Shown here one piece after another: positions 1 through 4,242 of a stretch of DNA of 5,877 bases. The first letter of the stretch is position 1; every line of letters starts with the position of its first letter. The translations under genes were made by a program, and so were the position numbers. Location of the stretch: positions 1-5,877 of the forward strand of contig DFST01000015.1 of the NCBI GenBank assembly GCA_002378975.1. Direction: 5' to 3'. The notes below the pieces were generated by a model. The model had not been told where the DNA came from, searched no databases, and worked only from the letters and a program-made list of their open reading frames with translations. Source of the DNA: Chitinophagaceae bacterium UBA3430 (lineage in GTDB: Bacteria > Bacteroidota > Bacteroidia > Chitinophagales > Chitinophagaceae).

Positions 1-868
1 GTGTGGGTTCAATGGGCTTTCGGGTGATGACCTCGAAAGGCGAAACCACTTCGGTGCGCGCAAAGGGATTGGGGTCGGGCTCCTGAAAAGAACCCCGACG
101 AAAGAAATGTTTCACCAGCCTGTCTTCGATAGAATGGAATGTGATGATCGCGGCCCGCCCGCCGGGTCGGAGTACATCGGGCAATTGCTCGAGCAGCTCC
201 GTGAGCACGGGTACCTCTTCGTTGACCTCCATACGCAAGGCCTGAAAAACCTGGGCGAAATACTTGCTGGGATTTCCCTTTACGATCTCTCGGATGACAT
301 CCTTCAAGGCTTGCGTGGTGTCGATCGATACATGCTGGCGTTTGGCAACGAGGTGACGAGCCAAAGTCTTGGCATTGGTCACCTCCCCATAACGTTCGAA
401 CATTCGATGCAGCTCGGCTTCTGAAAACTTCGCCACCACCTCGGCCGCCGTTACCGGCTGCCGCTGGTCCATGCGCATATCGAGCGGCCCTTCGAAACGA
501 ATCGAGAATCCGCGACCACCCTCATCGAACTGATGACTGCTTACACCCAGATCGGCCAGCACCCCATCTACCCGATCGATGTCGGACAAACGAAGAAAGC
601 GACGGAGATGACGGAAATTCTGTGGCCAGAACTGCATGCGCGAATCAGCGGGTAAATTGCGAACTGCATCGGCATCTTGATCAAAAGCGATCAATCGGCC
701 TTTCGGTCCCAACCGCTCCAAGATGGCCCTTCCGTGACCGCCACCACCCAAGGTGCAATCAACGTAAACACCATCCGGCTTGATCGATAAGCCATCCACC
801 GCCTCCCGCAATAACACGGGCACGTGGTAGACCGGATCGGAAGCATCAGAGGTTGTCTTCCTTTCCAT
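1..868 (-). CDS. rsmH: 16S rRNA (cytosine(1402)-N(4))-methyltransferase RsmH (MraW), 3' end cut by window
   Basis: SAM-dependent methyltransferase that adds the N4-methyl group to C1402 of 16S rRNA in the ribosomal P site (family knowledge). I translated the minus strand from the ATG at 868 and the frame is open to base 1, giving 289 codons. Visible landmarks are HVPVLLREAVDGL near residue 15, the SAM-binding loop LGGGGHG at 40-46, FDQD at 62-65, DLGVSS at 106-111, PLDMRMD at 128-134, a QALRMEVNEE stretch near 213-222, and the late motif ITFHSIEDRLVKHFF. The frame reaches RKPIEPT at the edge, so about 20 C-terminal residues (the usual NPRARSAKLR part) should lie outside. The start is 5 nt after the mraZ stop, with no clear Shine-Dalgarno sequence, which implies co-transcription and possibly translational coupling. 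All catalytic motifs are intact. ftsL and ftsI are expected beyond base 1, but that is inference. Confidence 0.97.
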   Translation of the reverse strand, partial: MERKTTSDASDPVYHVPVLLREAVDGLSIKPDGVYVDCTLGGGGHGRAILERLGPKGRLIAFDQDADAVRNLPADSRMQFWPQNFRHLRRFLRLSDIDRVDGVLADLGVSSHQFDEGGRGFSIRFEGPLDMRMDQRQPVTAAEVVAKFSEAELHRMFERYGEVTNAKTLARHLVAKRQHVSIDTTQALKDVIREIVKGNPSKYFAQVFQALRMEVNEEVPVLTELLEQLPDVLRPGGRAAIITFHSIEDRLVKHFFRRGSFQEPDPNPFARTEVVSPFEVITRKPIEPT

Positions 869-873
869 AGTGC

Positions 874-1341
874 TTATTGACCGGCTTGGTTCCGGTCACG
901 GACCATCACCTCTTGCGCCAGCTGACTGAACGCATCCGGAGAGAACGAATCAAAGAACTGCTTGTACGTATTACTATCCCAGATTTCTATTTTGTTGACC
1001 GCCGCTACCAACACAATGTCCTTTTGCAAGTTGGCATGCACTTTCAAATTCGGCGGTACCAATAATCGCCCGGCCGTATCCGGCTCCACCATCGTCGCCC
1101 CGTTCAGGAAATAGCGACGAAACTCACGCACCTTGGGATCGAAGTCGTTCAACTTGCTGATGTCGGCAAACAACGGCTCCCAATTCTTGATCGGATACAA
1201 GGCCAAACTCTTTTCAAAACCCCGGTTCATGACAAACTGCAAGCCCTCCCCTTCCGGCAGCTGCTTCTTAAAGCCAGCCGGAAGCAGGAAACGCCCTTTG
1301 GCGTCCAGCGTTGCTTCGTATTCTCCTATAAAGCCTTTCAT
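874..1341 (-). CDS. mraZ: Transcriptional regulator MraZ
   Basis: DNA-binding protein of the AbrB-like double-psi/SpoVT fold that forms ring-shaped oligomers and, in E. coli and mollicutes, binds direct repeats in front of its own operon (family knowledge). The 155-residue product has the expected length and the two tandem MraZ domains. The first has DAKGR at residues 13-17 followed by FLLPAGF. The second has DTAGR at 88-92 followed by LLVPPNL. These duplicated DxxGR motifs are the family signature and form the DNA-contact surface. The linker segment FDPKVREFRRYFLNGAT (67-83) is also typical. The ATG at 1341 is chosen because MKGFIGEYEATLDAKGR is the standard family N-terminus. No Shine-Dalgarno sequence precedes it, as is common in Bacteroidota. 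It is the first gene of the dcw operon, with rsmH following after 5 nt, and is probably autoregulated through the repeats at 1365-1411. Confidence 0.97.
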   Translation of the reverse strand: MKGFIGEYEATLDAKGRFLLPAGFKKQLPEGEGLQFVMNRGFEKSLALYPIKNWEPLFADISKLNDFDPKVREFRRYFLNGATMVEPDTAGRLLVPPNLKVHANLQKDIVLVAAVNKIEIWDSNTYKQFFDSFSPDAFSQLAQEVMVRDRNQAGQ

Positions 1342-1364
1342 TTTCAGTGGATTAACGAGTTTTC

Positions 1365-1411
1365 ACCCGTATTGACACAAAATAACACTTTTTACCACTT
1401 TGTGACCAAAT
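1365..1411 (-). promoter_or_regulatory. Putative MraZ operator (10-bp-spaced direct repeats)
   Basis: Read on the minus strand, this segment repeats every 10 bp. AAAGTGG (1395-1401) is followed after 3 nt by AAAGTGT (1385-1391), then after 3 nt by TTTGTGT (1375-1381). Weaker copies flank these: TACGGGT (1365-1371) and ATTTGGT (1405-1411). Known MraZ boxes are tandem direct repeats in phase with the DNA helix: AAAGTG[T/G] in mollicutes and TGGG-type pentamers at 10-bp spacing in E. coli (recalled from the literature). Sequence, period, orientation and position (24-70 nt upstream of the mraZ ATG) all fit. The three central units are the well-supported part; the outer two are tentative. Confidence 0.8.
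1378..1410 (-). promoter_or_regulatory. Possible mraZ operon promoter (Bacteroidota-type)
   Basis: On the minus strand TTTG (1407-1410) is followed after 21 nt by TTATTTTG (1378-1385), one mismatch from the Bacteroidota -33/-7 pattern TTTG...TAnnTTTG. Transcription would begin near 1371-1373 and leave a leader of about 30 nt before the mraZ ATG. The elements sit inside the MraZ-type repeat array, as expected if MraZ blocks RNA polymerase. The match is imperfect and the region is AT-rich, so confidence is limited. Confidence 0.4.
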
Positions 1412-1427
1412 TTTGGAGCATGTTAAT

Positions 1428-1436
1428 TTATCCCCA
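1428..1436 (+). promoter_or_regulatory. Weak DnaA-box-like 9-mer
   Basis: TTATCCCCA differs at one position from the DnaA box TTATCCACA. One such near-match would not be notable in 260 bp. It is listed because two further box-like sequences, one perfect, lie about 100 bp away in the same intergenic region. Confidence 0.3.
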
Positions 1437-1528
1437 GTCATTTAATGGCTGAAACTCCATGTGGCAAGGTCTTTCATTGATTTTAAAGGGTGGTTTTTTG
1501 AAATTCATGTGCTTTGAGTGTGAATTGC

Positions 1529-1548
1529 GGTGGATAAGCTGTGGATAA
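1529..1548 (-). promoter_or_regulatory. Tandem DnaA boxes (one perfect, one near-perfect)
   Basis: Read on the minus strand, positions 1540-1548 are TTATCCACA, the exact consensus DnaA box. Positions 1529-1537 are TTATCCACC, one mismatch away. Both face the same way and are 11 bp apart, close to one helical turn, a spacing that suits cooperative DnaA binding. They lie 56-75 bp before the queA ATG and about 190-205 bp upstream of mraZ. They could tie one of these genes to replication state or belong to a larger DnaA-binding locus; the sequence alone does not decide. Confidence 0.5.
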
Positions 1549-1551
1549 GCT
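1530..1551 (+). repeat. Perfect 11-bp tandem duplication (GTGGATAAGCT x2)
   Basis: GTGGATAAGCT occurs twice head to tail with no mismatch (1530-1540 and 1541-1551). Each unit contains most of a DnaA box in inverse orientation, and the junction between units completes the perfect TGTGGATAA. It is the only exact tandem repeat of this length I noticed in the intergenic region. Confidence 0.9.
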
Positions 1552-1603
1552 GAAATCCAAATAAAAAACAGGAGATTTGCCGGGCACAACAGTTGGTTGC
1601 GCT

Positions 1604-2824
1604 ATGGATCCACGTCAAATAGATATTGCTCAGTTCGATTACCTCTTACCCGAGGATCGGATCGCGGTTAGACCGATGCAGCCGCGTGATCATTCCCGTT
1701 TATTGATCTACCAGCAGGAGCAGCTCAGAGAGCGGTTGTTTCGCGATTTACCCAATGAAATCGGTGCGGGCGCGCAACTCTGTGTGAATGATTCGCGGGT
1801 TATACCGGCTCGACTGATTTTTGAAAAACCGACCGGGGGCCGCATCGAGCTCTTTTGTTTGGAACCGGATGGCAACTATGCCGATGTATCGACCGCCTTG
1901 GGTTGTCGAGAACGGGTACAATGGCGTTGCCTGATCGGAGGTGCCTCGAAATGGAAGTCTGGGCAAGTGTTGCAGCATCCGCTACCCGGACTTTCGCCTG
2001 ATGAAACACTCACGGCCCATTTTCTTGAAAAACAGGAAACGGATTTTCGAATCGAATTCCACTGGCCGGAAACAGCCGGCACCTTTGCTGAAGTACTGGA
2101 GCGAGCCGGTCGCATCCCACTGCCTCCGTATATAAAACGCAGTTCCGATACGCAAGATCTACACGATTATCAGACGTCTTATGCACGAGCAGATGGCTCG
2201 GTGGCGGCGCCTACGGCCGGATTGCATTTTACCGAAGCGTTATTCACTAAGCTCGATGAAAAACAGATCGATCGACTGCCCCTGACCTTGCACGTGGGGG
2301 CAGGCACCTTCAAGCCCGTAACCGCCCATCGCCTCAATGACCATGCCATGCATGGAGAGTGGATTCAATTGAAAAAAGAAACACTGAATCGATTGCGGGC
2401 GCATACCAGTACCCGCATAGCTGTCGGTACTACGGCGCTACGTACGCTGGAATCGATCTATTGGCTGGGTCACCGACTTTGCCTGGATAAAAACGCATCG
2501 GTCGATCGGTTGACGCAATGGGAGCCCTATCAAAATCCGGCAGACATCTCAGTTCATTCGGCATTGGAAGCGATCCTCGACCGAATGGAAAAACAAGGAA
2601 CGGATTCGCTGTGGGCACGAACGGAATTATTGATTGCCCCCGGCTATCAAATTCGTATGGCCGATGCGCTGATCACCAATTTCCATCAACCGCGCTCAAC
2701 CTTGCTTTTGCTGGTTTCTGCCCTAGTTGGCGACGACTGGAAACGGATCTATCAACATGCACTTGATAATAATTTCCGCTTTCTGAGCTACGGAGACAGC
2801 AGTCTACTCTGGCGCTGCGTTTAA
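1604..2824 (+). CDS. queA: S-adenosylmethionine:tRNA ribosyltransferase-isomerase QueA, long form
   Basis: Transfers and isomerises the ribosyl part of SAM onto 7-aminomethyl-7-deazaguanine at the wobble position of GUN-anticodon tRNAs, giving epoxyqueuosine (family knowledge; cytoplasmic). In the 406-residue product I see VNDSRVIPARL at 61-71, GRIPLPPYI at 169-177, DYQTSYA at 188-194, GSVAAPTAGLHF at 198-209, LHVGAGTFKPV at 229-239, AVGTTALRTLES at 273-284, TNFHQPRSTLLLLVSA at 358-373 and FRFLSYGDSSLL at 391-402, covering the whole fold. Between residues 284 and 344 there is a segment about 40 residues longer than I recall for E. coli QueA (356 residues), containing QWEPY at 305-309; I associate this form with Bacteroidota. 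I chose the ATG at 1604 because DIAQFDYLLPEDRIA aligns with the family N-terminus. The frame also opens at a TTG at 1577, but the AGGAG at 1570-1574 is only 2 nt from it, too close to act as its ribosome site. It is divergent from mraZ and convergent with the kinase gene. Confidence 0.95.
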   Translation: MDPRQIDIAQFDYLLPEDRIAVRPMQPRDHSRLLIYQQEQLRERLFRDLPNEIGAGAQLCVNDSRVIPARLIFEKPTGGRIELFCLEPDGNYADVSTALGCRERVQWRCLIGGASKWKSGQVLQHPLPGLSPDETLTAHFLEKQETDFRIEFHWPETAGTFAEVLERAGRIPLPPYIKRSSDTQDLHDYQTSYARADGSVAAPTAGLHFTEALFTKLDEKQIDRLPLTLHVGAGTFKPVTAHRLNDHAMHGEWIQLKKETLNRLRAHTSTRIAVGTTALRTLESIYWLGHRLCLDKNASVDRLTQWEPYQNPADISVHSALEAILDRMEKQGTDSLWARTELLIAPGYQIRMADALITNFHQPRSTLLLLVSALVGDDWKRIYQHALDNNFRFLSYGDSSLLWRCV

Positions 2825-2831
2825 TCAGAAA

Positions 2832-4163
2832 TCAAGATTTAGATACCGGAAATCGAAGGATGAATGTGCTCCCTTTCCCCACGGCACTTTCGGCGTCGAT
2901 GGTACCTCGATGGGTATCGACCAGGGTTTTGACATAGCTAAGTCCAAGGCCAAATCCTTTTACATTGTGCAAGTTGCCGGTATGCGCTCGATAAAATTTC
3001 TCGTAGATGCGCTTCAGGGTGTCCTTGGACATGCCAATTCCATTGTCGGCAATCTCAATGACCAGCCGACCGGCTTCATTTCGAGTCTGGATCTCGACGA
3101 CAGGGGGCACGTCTTCGCGTGCATATTTCAAGGCATTGTCGATCAGGTTACTGATCATATTTGTCAAATGAGACTCGTCTGCCGCCATTCGATCGTTTGT
3201 GGCATTCAGCTGTAGTTTCAGTTGCCCAGAGCGTGCCTGCAACTGCAAGGCAAACGTATCGACCACGCGCTGAATAACCGGGTGCACCTGCACGGTTTTG
3301 AATTGAACATCGAAATCCTCTTTTTCCAATTGGGAGGCACGGAGAATGGTCTCCACCTGTCGGTTCATCCGTTGATTTTCTTCCTTGATGATCGCATTAA
3401 AGTATTGCATCCGAGCCGGATCCGCCATCACCTTTTCGTTGCGCAAAGCATCCACTGCCAGCGAGATCGTGGCCAGCGGTGTCTTAAACTCGTGCGTCAT
3501 GTTATTGATGAAATCATTCTTGATCTCCACGAGTTTTTTCTGTCGCACCATGGTCCGAACCGTGATGTAGAATGCAGCCAGTATGATCAGGGTAAAAAGT
3601 ATGGAAATAATGATCGGCCAACGGAGGGAACTCAATACGAGGGAACGGATATCCGGGATGACTATGCACAATATTTCATCGGCGCCTAAATTTTCACCGA
3701 CCGTCCCACTCAACGCCTCCAAGGCCCAATTGAATATAAAATTATTGGACGTATCTGAATACGCTTGCAAGAACTTGGGAGAAACCCGTTCAAAAGCATT
3801 GTTTCCTAATGCATCAAACGAAGCGATTCCGAATTCAAAGCGCATCTTCTCGGGTAAGTGATATTGCTGAAACGCCTGGCGAAATTTTTTGTCGACCTCC
3901 TCGATCGTTACTTGCTGACCGATCGTTTGGGGACGAAATATTTCAGACAGAAACCCATCATCCCAGAAGGGTCGCCGGGGCAATCCACCTCCTCTTTTAG
4001 TCAACAGTTCATTGCCTACCCACTTGGTGGCATCCTCCACGTTGTGCTTGATCTGTTCTTGACGGAGCAAGACCATGTTATTGACCCAGGATACCTGAAT
4101 GCCAATGATGCCGATCAAAGAAAGACCGATTAAAACAATGATCCATGGGAGTATGCGCTTCAC
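2832..4163 (-). CDS. Membrane sensor histidine kinase (HisKA/HATPase_c), no adjacent response regulator
   Basis: Two-component sensor kinase of 443 residues. A first membrane helix (about 5-30) and a second (about 182-203) flank a roughly 150-residue periplasmic sensor region that I do not recognise. The cytoplasmic part has HEFKTPL at 224-230 with phospho-acceptor H224, then the ATPase boxes: N-box NLIDNALKY at 339-347, G1 DNGIGM at 373-378, F-box YEKFYR at 387-392, G2 GFGLGL at 403-408 and G3 GKGSTF at 429-434. All are intact, so it should be active. Only about 20 residues separate the second helix from the H-box, so there is no room for a HAMP domain. Start: GTG at 4163, placing the hydrophobic helix right at the N-terminus; no upstream in-frame ATG was seen and there is no Shine-Dalgarno sequence. 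The 3' end faces queA with a 7-nt gap and the upstream gene is not a regulator, so the partner must be encoded elsewhere. The signal is unknown. Confidence 0.93.
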   Translation of the reverse strand: MKRILPWIIVLIGLSLIGIIGIQVSWVNNMVLLRQEQIKHNVEDATKWVGNELLTKRGGGLPRRPFWDDGFLSEIFRPQTIGQQVTIEEVDKKFRQAFQQYHLPEKMRFEFGIASFDALGNNAFERVSPKFLQAYSDTSNNFIFNWALEALSGTVGENLGADEILCIVIPDIRSLVLSSLRWPIIISILFTLIILAAFYITVRTMVRQKKLVEIKNDFINNMTHEFKTPLATISLAVDALRNEKVMADPARMQYFNAIIKEENQRMNRQVETILRASQLEKEDFDVQFKTVQVHPVIQRVVDTFALQLQARSGQLKLQLNATNDRMAADESHLTNMISNLIDNALKYAREDVPPVVEIQTRNEAGRLVIEIADNGIGMSKDTLKRIYEKFYRAHTGNLHNVKGFGLGLSYVKTLVDTHRGTIDAESAVGKGSTFILRFPVSKS

Positions 4164-4171
4164 AGGAAGGT

Positions 4172-4205
4172 CAAAATTACGAACCGACGCAACGATCTAT
4201 GGCAA
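4172..4205 (-). promoter_or_regulatory. Possible promoter of the histidine kinase gene
   Basis: On the minus strand TAATTTTG (4172-4179) is a full match to the Bacteroidota -7 element TAnnTTTG. TTG (4203-4205) lies 23 nt upstream, at the upper end of the reported spacing range. The -7 box ends 8 nt before the GTG start, so transcripts would have almost no leader. It would let the kinase be expressed apart from the gene upstream. A chance match in a short AT-rich gap cannot be excluded. Confidence 0.35.
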
Positions 4206-4220
4206 TTCACCCGATTCAAT

Positions 4221-4242
4221 GGTTTAATGGGCTGTTAAATCC
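4221..4242 (-). other. Imperfect inverted repeat after the stop of the large gene
   Basis: GGTTTAA (4221-4227) and TTAAATCC (4235-4242) can pair around a 7-nt loop with one bulged base. The structure starts directly after the TAA of the large upstream gene. It is AT-rich and has no T-run behind it on the minus strand, so at best it is a weak terminator or 3'-end stabiliser. It may be chance. Confidence 0.25.

Noticed and set aside
107..424. Plus-strand open frame of 105 codons near the left edge
   Set aside because: It is antisense to rsmH, whose methyltransferase motifs are clear in the minus-strand translation.
1498..1526. Possible sigma70-type promoter for queA (TTGAAA, 17 nt, TGAATT)
   Set aside because: The -10 part is poor, sigma70-type hexamers are not the usual pattern in Bacteroidota, and no TAnnTTTG element is present on the plus strand of this region.
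2829..2840. AAATC-AA-GATTT palindrome as a bidirectional terminator
   Set aside because: The stem is only 5 bp, AT-rich, with a 2-nt loop and no T-run, so it is unlikely to terminate transcription.
3222..3689. Plus-strand open frame of 155 codons opposite the histidine kinase
   Set aside because: It lies antisense to the kinase H-box and linker region, whose motifs are unambiguous, and its own translation shows no domain.
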